A stretch of 64,000 bases of DNA, from the NCBI GenBank assembly GCA_023398575.1, contig JAEWSC010000045.1, positions 1 through 64,000 of the forward strand, read 5' to 3'. Below the pieces are notes generated by a model, which saw only the letters and a list, made by a program, of their open reading frames with translations, did not search any database and had not been told where the DNA came from. Positions 43,061-51,283 of the stretch are shown here, piece after piece (position 1 is the first letter of the stretch; each line of letters starts with the position of its first letter). Source of the stretch: Bacillota bacterium (GTDB taxonomy: Bacteria > Bacillota > Clostridia > Christensenellales > Aristaeellaceae). The translations under genes were made by a program, and so were the position numbers.

Positions 43061-43479
43061 AGGACTTTTTGAAAAAATGCCTGATGGAGTATTTTATCAT
43101 CACCACCTGCGTAACAGCAGCCATGGCGATATTGGGTCTGAGCCTTGACCCGGCGGCGCGCTTTGGCTATGAGGGCTATTTTTCGCCGCTGCTCTTTGGC
43201 CTGATCAGCCTTTTGCCCTCCCTTGTCACCTACTCGCGCAAGGAACTGTCCTTGCGCCAGGCAATTATCCGCAAGTTGATGCATTTTGCGCTGCTGGAGA
43301 TGATGCTGATCGTATTTGGCCATGGGGCGGGACTATTGCACGGCGCAGGCGATACAGCGTCTTTTGCCCTGACGGTGCTGCTGGTGTATCTTGCGGTGAA
43401 TGTGGCAAGCTGGCATCTTGACAACAAGGAAGCCGCCAAGATCAATCAAACACTGAAAACGCTGCAAGGCAGAAAATAG
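43051..43479 (+). CDS. DUF3021 membrane protein, likely LytTR inhibitor
   Basis: A 142-residue protein with four transmembrane helices, beginning MRLKDFLKKCLMEYFIITT and ending in a charged tail (NQTLKTLQGRK). It matches DUF3021 in length, topology and neighbour. In known LytTR regulatory systems the membrane protein antagonises its LytTR partner. The start overlaps the LytTR gene by 10 bp. No further target genes follow in the operon; a convergent padR gene lies 5 bp away. Confidence 0.85.
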   Translation: MRLKDFLKKCLMEYFIITTCVTAAMAILGLSLDPAARFGYEGYFSPLLFGLISLLPSLVTYSRKELSLRQAIIRKLMHFALLEMMLIVFGHGAGLLHGAGDTASFALTVLLVYLAVNVASWHLDNKEAAKINQTLKTLQGRK

Positions 43480-43484
43480 CACAC

Positions 43485-43793
43485 CTATTCCTTTATTTCC
43501 TGAAACAGCTCATACGCTTTCTTTTGCGCTTCTATTAGAACATCGCTGCCCAAGGCGGTGATGGCGTAGTACTTGCGAATTTTACCCTCCACATTCTTCT
43601 CTTCCTTCTGCAATAAACCGCTGTTCTCCATCTTTTGCAACAGCGGATACAAGGTCCCCGGGCTCATATCATAGCCGTGCTCCTTTAATTCCTCGATCAT
43701 CCACGAGCCGTAAAAGGCTTCTTTTTGGGCATGATGCAGTATGTGAATTTGAACAAAGCCCAAAAAGAACCTTCTGAAAATTTGGTCTTGCAT
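43485..43793 (-). CDS. PadR-family regulator of chromate transporter
   Basis: A 102-residue winged-helix PadR protein, with IHILHHAQKEAFYGSWMIEEL, the recognition region MSPGTLYPLLQKMENSGLL and wing GKIRKYYAITALG. Start at 43793 chosen over an ATG at 43802 because AAGGG is spaced nine bases from it. It is divergent from chrA, and the 145-bp gap carries a long symmetric dyad that includes a 12-bp perfect palindrome. It most likely represses chrA and itself; the signal may be chromate or oxidative stress. Confidence 0.88.
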   Translation of the reverse strand: MQDQIFRRFFLGFVQIHILHHAQKEAFYGSWMIEELKEHGYDMSPGTLYPLLQKMENSGLLQKEEKNVEGKIRKYYAITALGSDVLIEAQKKAYELFQEIKE

Positions 43794-43821
43794 CCATCTC
43801 ATCCCTTATTGTATACTATTG

Positions 43822-43851
43822 ATATCGCAATACGATATCGTAATGTGATAT
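43822..43851. promoter_or_regulatory. Dyad operator between padR and chrA
   Basis: Fifteen-base arms ATATCGCAATACGAT and ATCGTAATGTGATAT are symmetric at 13 of 15 positions; the centre TACGATATCGTA (43831-43842) is a perfect palindrome. Position between divergent genes points to the PadR regulator. Confidence 0.75.
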
Positions 43852-43938
43852 TATTATAACACTATCCCTCCCGCTTGGCAAGTGGCTGCCGCTCTGCTTT
43901 TTGATAGATGAGCGGAAAGACAGAGAGGAGATGCAAGA

Positions 43939-45129
43939 ATGGAGAAGCATCAAAAGAAAAAGAAGCTGTGGCGGTCTTTTCTAAAAGACGTTTTCATCTG
44001 CTCCCTGGGCGCTTATGGCGGACCGGAGGCACATTTCGGGGTGTTTACAGAGCAGATGGTGATCAAGAAAAATTACTTGACAGAGGAGGAAATGGTTGAG
44101 CTGATTGCCCTGACCGGCATTTTACCTGGCCCCAGCAGCACGCAAACCATTGTGGCCATCGGCTATAAAACAGGCGGGCCGGTATTGGCGCTGCTGACCA
44201 TGCTGGTATGGGCTTTGCCGGTGCTTGCGGTAATGACGCTGCTCTCCTTTCTCAGCCCCTTTTTGCAAAGCATGAACATTTCGCTGGAAGGGCTGCGCTA
44301 TATCGGCCCGATGGCTGTGGGGTTTATTGCTGTCGCCGCCTACCGCATCGGCCGAAAGGTGGTAAAGGATGCACTGACAGTCACCCTGTTTTTGCTAAGC
44401 GCCATCACCACCTATTTCATCCACCAGCCATGGATCTATCCCCTGGTGCTGATCTTGGGCGGAATAATCAGTATTGCCGCCTCCAGGGAAAAGCAGCTTT
44501 GGAACCGCGTCAAAATCCACGCCCCCTGGCCCTACTTGATCGCCTTCGTCTGCTTTGCGGCCGGAAGCCTGGTGCTTGCGCAGGTCTGGGATAACAGAAT
44601 TGTCCGCCTGTTTGAAAGCTTTTACCGCTACGGCTATCTGGTGATTGGCGGTGGCCAGGTGGTGGTACCGCTGATGTACGGCGAGCTGGTAGATGTGCAT
44701 GGGTATATGACAAATCAGGAGTTTTTGATGGGCTTTGGCCTGGTGCAGGGGCTGCCCGGCCCCATGTTCAGCTTCAGCGCCTACGCCGGCGCAATGGCTG
44801 CCCGCAATGGCGGTGTGCTCACACAAACACTGGGCGGCGTGGTCAGTGGAATAGCCATTTTTCTGCCCGGGTTGCTGCTGATCTATTTTGTGTACCCCAT
44901 TTGGGAAAATATAAAGGGCATCAAGGGCATCAAAGTTTCCCTTCGGGGCATTACTGCCGCCGCCGGCGGCCTGATTGCTGCCGCGGCCGTATTGCTGATG
45001 CAAAAGAGCGGCTTTGCCCTTGATAATATTGTTGTCGTGCTGCTGACCACGCTGATGCTGCTGCAAAAAAAGATTCCTGCGCCCATCATCGTGATTGGAG
45101 CCATTGCGGCCGGATTTATCTTTGTATAA
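43939..45129 (+). CDS. chrA: Chromate transporter ChrA, two-domain form
   Basis: A 396-residue membrane protein of the CHR family with both homologous halves. The first half has FLKDVFICSLGAYGGPEAHFGVF and LTGILPGPSSTQTIVAIGYK. The second has YGYLVIGGGQVVVPLMYGEL and FLMGFGLVQGLPGPMFSFSAYAGAMAA. These GG and PGP motifs are the family marks. It is predicted to export chromate; some members import sulfate-like anions. Ribosome site GAGGAGATGCAAGA. It has a divergent PadR regulator. Confidence 0.92.
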   Translation: MEKHQKKKKLWRSFLKDVFICSLGAYGGPEAHFGVFTEQMVIKKNYLTEEEMVELIALTGILPGPSSTQTIVAIGYKTGGPVLALLTMLVWALPVLAVMTLLSFLSPFLQSMNISLEGLRYIGPMAVGFIAVAAYRIGRKVVKDALTVTLFLLSAITTYFIHQPWIYPLVLILGGIISIAASREKQLWNRVKIHAPWPYLIAFVCFAAGSLVLAQVWDNRIVRLFESFYRYGYLVIGGGQVVVPLMYGELVDVHGYMTNQEFLMGFGLVQGLPGPMFSFSAYAGAMAARNGGVLTQTLGGVVSGIAIFLPGLLLIYFVYPIWENIKGIKGIKVSLRGITAAAGGLIAAAAVLLMQKSGFALDNIVVVLLTTLMLLQKKIPAPIIVIGAIAAGFIFV

Positions 45130-45255
45130 GCGCCTGCCATCTTCAAGTGCGGATAAGCGCAGAGAATTTGGATGGACAATTGAAAAAAGCATACCAAAAG
45201 ATTATGATATGGGTAGCGTTTTTTGTACGAACTGCTTTGTGTGGGAGGTTATCCG

Positions 45256-47226
45256 ATGCGTTATTTTGAGCAGCTGGGCTCAGCCCTTGTTTGGCGCAAT
45301 GATGGAGAAACGTTGAAAATTATGCCCTGGGGCCGCGACAGCTTTCGTGTGCAATCCGCCATGATGCACGAACCTATGGATACATCCTTTGCCCTGCTGC
45401 CGCCAACGGAGGAAACGGTTCCGGTCATCACGCTGAATGACATGACCGCCTCCATTGAAAATGGGCAGATCAAGGCAGTCATTACCATGGACAACTGGCG
45501 CTGTTATGCCCAGATCACCTTTTACAACAAGCAGGGCGAGGTACTGCTGCAGGAAACCTCCACCGGCGGCGCTCTGGCACTCAAATCCAGGCATTTCAAG
45601 CCGGTGCTGGGGGGAGATCACGCCCTGACCGTTACCTTTGAAGGCAGGGAAAATGAACACCTGTACGGCATGGGCCAATATCAGCAGGAGTATCTGGATC
45701 TAAAGCACTGCTCCCTGGAGCTGGCCCACCGCAACTCCCAAGCCAGCGTTCCCTTTGTCATGTCCAGCCTGGGCTATGGCTTTTTGTGGCACAACCCTGC
45801 CATCGGTGAAGTACACTTTGGCAAAAACCGTACCACCTGGCGGGCGCAATCCACAAAACAGATGGATTACTATATCACGGCTGGCGATACGCCTGCGCAA
45901 ATCAGCCTGAACTATGCCAAGGCCACCGGCTTTGCACCCATGATGCCGGAATACGGTCTGGGCTTTTGGCAATGCAAGCTGCGCTACTGGAACCAGGAGC
46001 AGCTGTTAAACGTGGCCAGAGAGCACAAAAAGCGCGGCCTGCCCATGGATGTAATCGTATGCGACTTTTTCCACTGGCCAAAAATGGGTGACTTCCGCTT
46101 TGATCCGGAGTTCTTTCCCGACCCCCGTGCCATGGTGGAGGAGCTTAACTCCATGGGCATTGAACTGATGGTATCCGTCTGGCCGCAGATTGCCCTGGAC
46201 AGCGAAAACTATCAGGAAATGCGGCAACAGGGCCTGCTTGTCAAAAGCGAGCTGGGCGAGCAGATTGGCATGCGCTTTGGCGGGGACAGCATGTTTTATG
46301 ATGTGACTAACGCAAGGGCCCGAGACTACGTTTGGGAAAAGTGCAAGCAAAATTACTATGACCATGGTATCCGTATTTTCTGGCTGGACGAGGCCGAGCC
46401 TGAATACGGCTCTTACGACTTTGAAAACTTCCGCTATCATTTGGGCAGCAACCTGCAAATCGGCAACGTGTACCCCCAGTTGTTTTCCCGCAACTTTTAT
46501 GATGGGCTGCTTTCCTGCGGCCAGGAAAACCCCGTCAATCTGGTCCGGTGCGCCTGGGCCGGCAGCCAGCGGTACGGCGCGCTGGTCTGGTCGGGGGATG
46601 TTCACTGCGATTGGGAAACCTTCCGCCGCCAGGTATGCGCCGGGCTGAGTATGGGCATAGCCGGCATCCCCTGGTGGACCACAGACATCGGCGGCTTTCA
46701 TGGCGGCCATCCGGAGGACGAGGGCTTCAGGGAGCTTTTGATCCGCTGGTTTCAGTGGGGCGCTTACTGCCCTGTCATGCGCCTGCACGGCGACAGGCAG
46801 CCCGGCAGCAAGCTCAGCCGGAAGGATGGCAGCGACGCGCTGTTCACAGGCTGCGACAACGAGGTCTGGAGCTATGGCGATGAGGCCTATCCCATTTTGA
46901 CAAAATACCTGAATGTCAGGGAAAGCCTGAGGGATTATACCCGGCATTTGATGCGCGCTGCTCACGAGGAAGGCAAGCCGGTGCTCAGGGCCATGTTCTA
47001 TGAATTTCCAGAGGATAATGTCTGCTGGCTGTTGAAGGATCAATACATGTACGGTGAGAAATATTTGGTGGCGCCTATCATGTATGCAGGCATGCGCCAG
47101 CGCAGTGTCTACCTGCCCATAGGCGCCGGCTGGAAAAATACACACACGGGTGAAATCTATACAGGCGGGCAGAGCGTTGTCGCCGACGCGCCGCTTGACG
47201 TGATTCCCGTATTTGAGAGACAATAA
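45256..47226 (+). CDS. GH31 alpha-glycosidase (alpha-glucosidase/xylosidase)
   Basis: A 656-residue cytoplasmic glycosidase of family GH31. The catalytic nucleophile is Asp378 in IFWLDEAEPE and the acid/base Asp448 in VWSGDVHCDW. Other family features are LGFWQCKLRYWNQEQLL, PMDVIVCDFFHWPKMGDFRFD, WWTTDIGGFHGG, and RWFQWGAYCPVMRLHGDR. It lacks a signal peptide. The WLDEAEPE subgroup includes alpha-xylosidases and alpha-glucosidases; the exact sugar is not clear. The start at 45256 is set by GGGAGGTTATCCG. It has no sugar transporter beside it and ends in a strong terminator. Confidence 0.92.
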   Translation: MRYFEQLGSALVWRNDGETLKIMPWGRDSFRVQSAMMHEPMDTSFALLPPTEETVPVITLNDMTASIENGQIKAVITMDNWRCYAQITFYNKQGEVLLQETSTGGALALKSRHFKPVLGGDHALTVTFEGRENEHLYGMGQYQQEYLDLKHCSLELAHRNSQASVPFVMSSLGYGFLWHNPAIGEVHFGKNRTTWRAQSTKQMDYYITAGDTPAQISLNYAKATGFAPMMPEYGLGFWQCKLRYWNQEQLLNVAREHKKRGLPMDVIVCDFFHWPKMGDFRFDPEFFPDPRAMVEELNSMGIELMVSVWPQIALDSENYQEMRQQGLLVKSELGEQIGMRFGGDSMFYDVTNARARDYVWEKCKQNYYDHGIRIFWLDEAEPEYGSYDFENFRYHLGSNLQIGNVYPQLFSRNFYDGLLSCGQENPVNLVRCAWAGSQRYGALVWSGDVHCDWETFRRQVCAGLSMGIAGIPWWTTDIGGFHGGHPEDEGFRELLIRWFQWGAYCPVMRLHGDRQPGSKLSRKDGSDALFTGCDNEVWSYGDEAYPILTKYLNVRESLRDYTRHLMRAAHEEGKPVLRAMFYEFPEDNVCWLLKDQYMYGEKYLVAPIMYAGMRQRSVYLPIGAGWKNTHTGEIYTGGQSVVADAPLDVIPVFERQ

Positions 47227-47254
47227 GAAATAACATGCACCCTTCCTACCCCGC

Positions 47255-47287
47255 CCACAGGCTGTAAAAAGCCTGTGGTTTTTTTCG
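47255..47287 (+). terminator. Terminator of GH31 gene
   Basis: CCACAGGC and GCCTGTGG pair around TGTAAAAA, followed by seven T. Confidence 0.92.
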
Positions 47288-47330
47288 TTGCAGCGGTTGC
47301 AACTCCCCTCAAAATTTTTTCCATTTCATA

Positions 47331-47359
47331 TTGACAAATTTCGATTTGTCGCATAGGAT
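47331..47359 (+). promoter_or_regulatory. Promoter of arsenic operon with internal operator
   Basis: -35 TTGACA (47331-47336), 17-bp spacer, -10 TAGGAT (47354-47359). GACAAAT (47333-47339) and ATTTGTC (47344-47350) form a perfect dyad around TTCG that covers the -35 and spacer, the expected place for ArsR. Confidence 0.82.
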
Positions 47360-47396
47360 GGTCATATCTAATATTCTTGATTTGAGGAGTGTGGTC

Positions 47397-47714
47397 ATGG
47401 AAACTGCTTATGAAAAAAACGCCAAAGTGTTCAAGGCGTTTTGCGATGAAAAGAGGCTGCGAATACTTGAGCTTTTGCAAGGCGGAGAAAAGTGCACCTG
47501 CGTGCTGATAGAAGCCTTGGATATGCCGCAATCCTCACTGAGCTATCATATGAAAATTTTGTGTGAGTCGGGTATCGTAGTAGGGCGTCAGGATGGGAAG
47601 TGGACCCACTACCGTATCTGTGAGGATGGCAGCCGCTTGGCGGCGGAGCTTGTACAAACGCTGACAGAGGCAAAACAAAATCCACAGCCAAGCGATGCGC
47701 ACTGTGAGCAATAG
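47397..47714 (+). CDS. arsR: ArsR-family metalloregulator
   Basis: A 105-residue winged-helix repressor. FKAFCDEKRLRILELL, then KCTCVLIEAL carries the As(III)-sensing CxC (Cys33, Cys35), as in the ELCVCDL motif of ArsR. The recognition helix is PQSSLSYHMKIL and the wing GIVVGRQDGKWTHYRI. The start at 47397 follows GAGGAGTGTGGTC. It heads a five-gene arsenic operon with gaps of 25-54 bp or overlap. As(III) or Sb(III) binding should release the operator overlapping its promoter. The C-terminal tail has another Cys (DAHCEQ). Confidence 0.93.
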   Translation: METAYEKNAKVFKAFCDEKRLRILELLQGGEKCTCVLIEALDMPQSSLSYHMKILCESGIVVGRQDGKWTHYRICEDGSRLAAELVQTLTEAKQNPQPSDAHCEQ

Positions 47715-47743
47715 CGGTTTGAAGAAAGCGGGGCATCACAAGT

Positions 47744-48757
47744 ATGCAATTTCTATCTGGCCTATGGGATTTTTTTCAGAACCAAATTCTCGGCATGAAA
47801 TGGCTGAACGAGCTGATTCAAGCAGGTCTTAATGCATTGGGGCTTAACACGGCCAACCGCTGGGTGGGCAGCCTGCAGTTTTTTCTGTATGACGTAATCA
47901 AAATCACAGTGCTTTTGTGCCTGCTGATTTTTGTCATCAGCTACATTCAAAGCTACTTTCCGCCGGAGCGCTCCCGAAAAATTTTAGGCAGGTTTCATGG
48001 CATTGGGGCAAACTGCATCGCCGCGCTGCTGGGCACGGTAACACCCTTTTGCTCCTGCTCGTCAATTCCCCTATTCATTGGCTTCACCTCCGCCGGCCTG
48101 CCGCTGGGTGTAACCTTTTCGTTTTTGATCTCCTCACCCATGGTGGATTTGGGCTCGCTGCTGCTGTTGATGAGCATCTTTGGCCCCAAGGTCGCCATCC
48201 TCTATGTGATTTTCGGCCTGGTAATCGCTGTGCTGGGCGGCACGCTGATTGAAAAGCTGCGCATGGAAAAATACGTGGAAAGCTTTATTTTAACCGCCGG
48301 TCATGTGGATATCGCATCGCCGGACCTTACCAAAAGAGACAGGCTGCAATACGCCAAAGAGCAAATGGCATCCACCTTCCGCAAGGTGTTTCCGTATATC
48401 CTGGTTGGCGTTTCCATTGGCGCCCTCATTCACAACTGGATCCCCCAAGAGTGGATAGCAAAAGCACTGGGCGGCCCCAATCCCTTTGGTGTTGTAATTG
48501 CCACAGCCGTCGGCGTGCCGATGTACGCGGACATTTTCGGCACGATACCCATTGCCGAGGCGCTGCTGCAAAAAGGGGCGCTGCTGGGCACGGTGCTCGC
48601 CTTTATGATGGCGGTAACCACCCTGTCGCTGCCATCGATGATCCTGCTGCGCAAGGCGGTCAAGCCCTGGCTGCTTGCGCTGTTCATCGGTATTTGCACC
48701 GTTGGCATCATGCTTACCGGATACCTCTTTAACGCCTTGCACACTTTGATTGTGTAA
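47744..48757 (+). CDS. Permease of the ArsP/UPF0718 (DUF318) family
   Basis: A 337-residue membrane protein with about eight to ten helices. Hallmarks are TPFCSCSSIPLFIGFTSAGLPLGVTFSFLISSPMVDLGS in the first half and VVIATAVGVPMYADIFGTIPIAEAL in the second. Members include ArsP, which exports trivalent organoarsenicals such as methylarsenite. The location in an ars operon favours an organo-arsenic or arsenite role; the adjacent thioredoxin is a common companion. Substrate here is inference. 29 bp after arsR. Confidence 0.9.
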   Translation: MQFLSGLWDFFQNQILGMKWLNELIQAGLNALGLNTANRWVGSLQFFLYDVIKITVLLCLLIFVISYIQSYFPPERSRKILGRFHGIGANCIAALLGTVTPFCSCSSIPLFIGFTSAGLPLGVTFSFLISSPMVDLGSLLLLMSIFGPKVAILYVIFGLVIAVLGGTLIEKLRMEKYVESFILTAGHVDIASPDLTKRDRLQYAKEQMASTFRKVFPYILVGVSIGALIHNWIPQEWIAKALGGPNPFGVVIATAVGVPMYADIFGTIPIAEALLQKGALLGTVLAFMMAVTTLSLPSMILLRKAVKPWLLALFIGICTVGIMLTGYLFNALHTLIV

Positions 48758-48782
48758 CCAAATGAAAAAGGGAGTGTACGAT

Positions 48783-49127
48783 ATGAAATTGTTTAACTTC
48801 AAAAAGGAAACCCAAAAGACAAGCTGCTGCGGGAATGTTGACGAAGCATCGATAAAGGCGGCCCAAACCTCCATGGCGGATGGTGCATCCATCAAAGTGC
48901 TGGGCAGCGGCTGCGCCAAGTGCAATCAGCTGGAAGCCGCTGTGAAGGCAGCGCTTGAACAATTGGGCATGCAACCAGACATCGACCATGTGCGGGATTT
49001 TGCACAGATAGCAGCCTATGGCGTAATGACCACCCCCGCCCTGGTGGTGGATGGCAAGGTCGTATCCTTTGGCAAGGTGCTGACCCAGGAGGAAGCAGTC
49101 GCGATTTTACAAAAAGCAAGAGGGTAA
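48783..49127 (+). CDS. Small thioredoxin-fold protein (redox-active disulfide type)
   Basis: A 114-residue protein. A short N-terminal tail carries a vicinal pair (TSCCGN, Cys17-Cys18). The thioredoxin-like domain starts at about 38 (IKVLGSGCAKCNQLEAAVK) with a CAKC active site, and the cis-Pro region is MTTPALVVDGKVV. This is the small family found beside UPF0718 permeases in metalloid operons. It may reduce ArsC or hand metalloid to the transporter; which one is not evident. Start at 48783 after AAAAGGGAGTG. Confidence 0.9.
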   Translation: MKLFNFKKETQKTSCCGNVDEASIKAAQTSMADGASIKVLGSGCAKCNQLEAAVKAALEQLGMQPDIDHVRDFAQIAAYGVMTTPALVVDGKVVSFGKVLTQEEAVAILQKARG

Positions 49128-49181
49128 GCGTTACCGGCTATGGGCTATGGTGAAGCCTGTATGGAATAGGAGGGAAAGCCC

Positions 49182-50228
49182 GTGGAGAAAAAGCGGAGCG
49201 GCATTGGGTTTTTTGAAAAATACTTAACGGTATGGGTCATACTTTGCATGGCGGCGGGCGTTGCAATCGGGCGGTACCTGCCGGGCATACCCGCGTTCCT
49301 TGGCCGGCTGGAATATGCGAAGGTATCCATCCCGATCGCTGTTTTGATCTGGCTGATGATCTACCCCATGATGCTGAAGGTGGATTTTCATAGCATACGC
49401 CATGTTGGCAAAAACCCCAAGGGGCTGTTTGTCACCTGGGTAACTAACTGGCTCATTAAGCCCTTTACCATGTTTTTAATCGCCTGGTTCTTCTTTTACG
49501 TGGTCTTCAAGGCGCTGATACCAGATAACCTGGCCCGCGATTATCTGGCCGGCGCGGTGCTGCTGGGCGCTGCCCCCTGCACGGCCATGGTGTTTGTGTG
49601 GAGCCATCTGACAAAGGGCAATCCCGCCTATACGGTGGTGCAGGTGGCGACAAACGATCTGATTATATTGGTTGCCTTCACGCCCATCGTGGCCCTGCTG
49701 CTGGGGGTAGGCGGCATTACGATCCCCTGGGACACGCTGATTTTGTCTGTCGTATTGTTTGTGGTCATTCCCCTGACAGGCGGCATTCTCACCCGTACAC
49801 AAATGATCAAGCGCAAGGGAGAAACCTACTTTCGGGAGGTTTTCCTGCCCAAGTGGAACCACATCACCGTGGCCGGACTGCTACTCACGCTGGTCTTGAT
49901 CTTCTCCTTCCAGGGCAATGTAATTCTTGAAAATCCCCTGCACATACTGCTGATCGCCATCCCCTTAACGCTGCAAACCTTTTTAATCTTCTTTATCGCC
50001 TATCTGGCCAGCAAGCTGCTTAAGCTGCCCTTTGACATTGCCGCGCCGGCCGGCATGATTGGCGCTTCCAACTTTTTTGAGCTGGCGGTTGCCGTTGCAA
50101 TTTCCCTGTTTGGCGCGTCATCACCGGCGGCGTTGGCCACTACGGTTGGCGTTTTGACAGAAGTGCCGGTCATGCTGGTGCTTGTTCGCATCGCCAACAA
50201 TACGAAAGGATGGTTTAAAGATGCCTAA
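49182..50228 (+). CDS. acr3: ACR3-type arsenite efflux transporter
   Basis: A 348-residue, ten-helix membrane transporter that expels As(III) using proton motive force. The family signature LLGAAPCTAMVFVWSHLTKGN includes the essential Cys in helix 4, and the second half has GASNFFELAVAVAISLFGASSPAALATTVGVLTEVPVML. The GTG start at 49182 follows AGGAGGGAAAGCCC. Its 3' end overlaps arsC by 8 bp. Together with arsC it gives arsenate resistance. Confidence 0.95.
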   Translation: MEKKRSGIGFFEKYLTVWVILCMAAGVAIGRYLPGIPAFLGRLEYAKVSIPIAVLIWLMIYPMMLKVDFHSIRHVGKNPKGLFVTWVTNWLIKPFTMFLIAWFFFYVVFKALIPDNLARDYLAGAVLLGAAPCTAMVFVWSHLTKGNPAYTVVQVATNDLIILVAFTPIVALLLGVGGITIPWDTLILSVVLFVVIPLTGGILTRTQMIKRKGETYFREVFLPKWNHITVAGLLLTLVLIFSFQGNVILENPLHILLIAIPLTLQTFLIFFIAYLASKLLKLPFDIAAPAGMIGASNFFELAVAVAISLFGASSPAALATTVGVLTEVPVMLVLVRIANNTKGWFKDA

Positions 50229-50640
50229 ACCGAAGGTCGCCTTTATCTGCGTGCACAACAGCTGCCGCAGCCAGATGGCCGAAGCGCTTGGAAAGCATTT
50301 GGCAGGGGACGTGTTTGAAAGCTATTCAGCCGGGACGCACACGAAGGACCGCATTAACCCCGATGCCGTACGCCTGATGAAACAGCAATACGGCATTGAT
50401 ATGGAAAAGGCCCAGCGGCCCAAGTTACTAGAGGAGCTGCCGCCCATCGACATCGTCATCACCATGGGGTGCAATGTGGCCTGCCCTTTTCTCCCCTGTC
50501 GCTACCGGGAAGACTGGGGGCTTGACGACCCGAGCGGAAAAGACGATGCGGCGTTTCTGGCCATCATACAAGAAATTGAAGAAAAGGTCATCCGCCTGCG
50601 GGATAGCCTACGAGCACAAGAGGCAGCTCTGCCGGAATAA
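50221..50640 (+). CDS. arsC: Arsenate reductase, thioredoxin-coupled low-MW phosphatase type
   Basis: A 139-residue enzyme that reduces As(V) to As(III) for export. The phosphatase-like P-loop CVHNSCR (CX5R) is at Cys10-Arg16, with SQMAEA after it. The relay cysteines are in MGCNVACPFLPC, as in Staphylococcus and Bacillus ArsC, and DWGLDDPSGK closes the active site. It starts inside the acr3 3' end. A terminator 30 bp downstream closes the first ars operon. An extra Cys (LPC) follows the usual relay pair. Confidence 0.95.
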   Translation: MPKPKVAFICVHNSCRSQMAEALGKHLAGDVFESYSAGTHTKDRINPDAVRLMKQQYGIDMEKAQRPKLLEELPPIDIVITMGCNVACPFLPCRYREDWGLDDPSGKDDAAFLAIIQEIEEKVIRLRDSLRAQEAALPE

Positions 50641-50670
50641 GCCCTCGTCTTGCCATATGCACAAACCGCT

Positions 50671-50699
50671 GCCGCCCGATTGACCCGGGCGGCTTTTTC
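50671..50699 (+). terminator. Terminator of first arsenic operon
   Basis: GCCGCCCG and CGGGCGGC pair around ATTGACC, followed by TTTTTC. It separates the ars operon from the marR-hgcAB operon. Confidence 0.88.
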
Positions 50700-50759
50700 A
50701 TGGCAATGGCAAATGCCTGTCCCCCGTTTCTGAAAGAAAAAATTATTTGCATCGTTCAA

Positions 50760-50778
50760 CTGTTGCATTTTGCAACAG
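50760..50778. promoter_or_regulatory. Palindromic operator of marR-hgcAB operon
   Basis: CTGTTGCA and TGCAACAG flank TTT, perfect 8-bp arms. It covers the -35 and part of the spacer of the promoter below, the typical place for MarR repression. Confidence 0.78.
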
Positions 50779-50791
50779 CTTGGCATATGAT
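50763..50791 (+). promoter_or_regulatory. Promoter of marR-hgcAB operon
   Basis: -35 TTGCAT (50763-50768), 17-bp spacer, -10 TATGAT (50786-50791). The start site would be about 10 bp upstream of marR, giving a very short leader. Confidence 0.75.
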
Positions 50792-50808
50792 AGGGGCGAG
50801 GTGATGAA

Positions 50809-51249
50809 ATGGCAGCAAAGGATGGCAGCACCCTGCGGGAGCTTTTGCGGGTTTTGGTCAGGCATCTGGGTCTGTTGGAAAAAAGCGAAGCCGGCTGCTG
50901 CGGTATTACGCTTTCGCAGTGCCACGCGATGGTGGAAATTGGCCGAAGGGGAAGCATGAACCTAAACGACCTGGCGGACCTGATGGAGGTGGACAAGAGC
51001 ACCATGAGCCGTACCATCAACGCCCTGGTGGAGGCCGGAATGGTAACCCGAGCCCTGGATAATATCGACCGGCGGTATGTGGTCATACAACTGACACAGG
51101 ACGGGCAGCGGTTTTTTGAAAACACGGAGACCAGCATGGAGCGCTACTATCAAACCATTCTAAGCCGTATTCCAGCGGATAAGCGGGATCAGGTCATAGA
51201 AAGCCTCACCCTGCTGACAAGTGCCATCGGCCACGATACATGCTGCTAA
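50809..51249 (+). CDS. MarR-family regulator with Cys clusters, likely controls hgcAB
   Basis: A 146-residue winged-helix MarR protein. The DNA-binding core is MNLNDLADLMEVDKSTMSRTINALVEAGMVTR with wing ALDNIDRRYVVIQLT. Unusual is a cluster of cysteines: Cys30-Cys31 and Cys38 in EAGCCGITLSQC next to the first helix of the DNA-binding region, and a C-terminal Cys145-Cys146. Vicinal and spaced thiols of this kind are typical of As(III)/Hg(II) sensors. GAGGTGATGAA precedes the ATG. It is first in an operon with hgcA, hgcB and an acetyltransferase, behind a promoter that carries a perfect dyad. A metal(loid)-responsive role is inference. Confidence 0.88.
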   Translation: MAAKDGSTLRELLRVLVRHLGLLEKSEAGCCGITLSQCHAMVEIGRRGSMNLNDLADLMEVDKSTMSRTINALVEAGMVTRALDNIDRRYVVIQLTQDGQRFFENTETSMERYYQTILSRIPADKRDQVIESLTLLTSAIGHDTCC

Positions 51250-51283
51250 GCGCAACATATCATCACAGGAGGGGGTGGGCAGT

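Noticed and set aside
46006..47223. 405-residue minus-strand open frame antisense to GH31
   Set aside because: Shadow of the GH31 gene, which has both catalytic Asp motifs.
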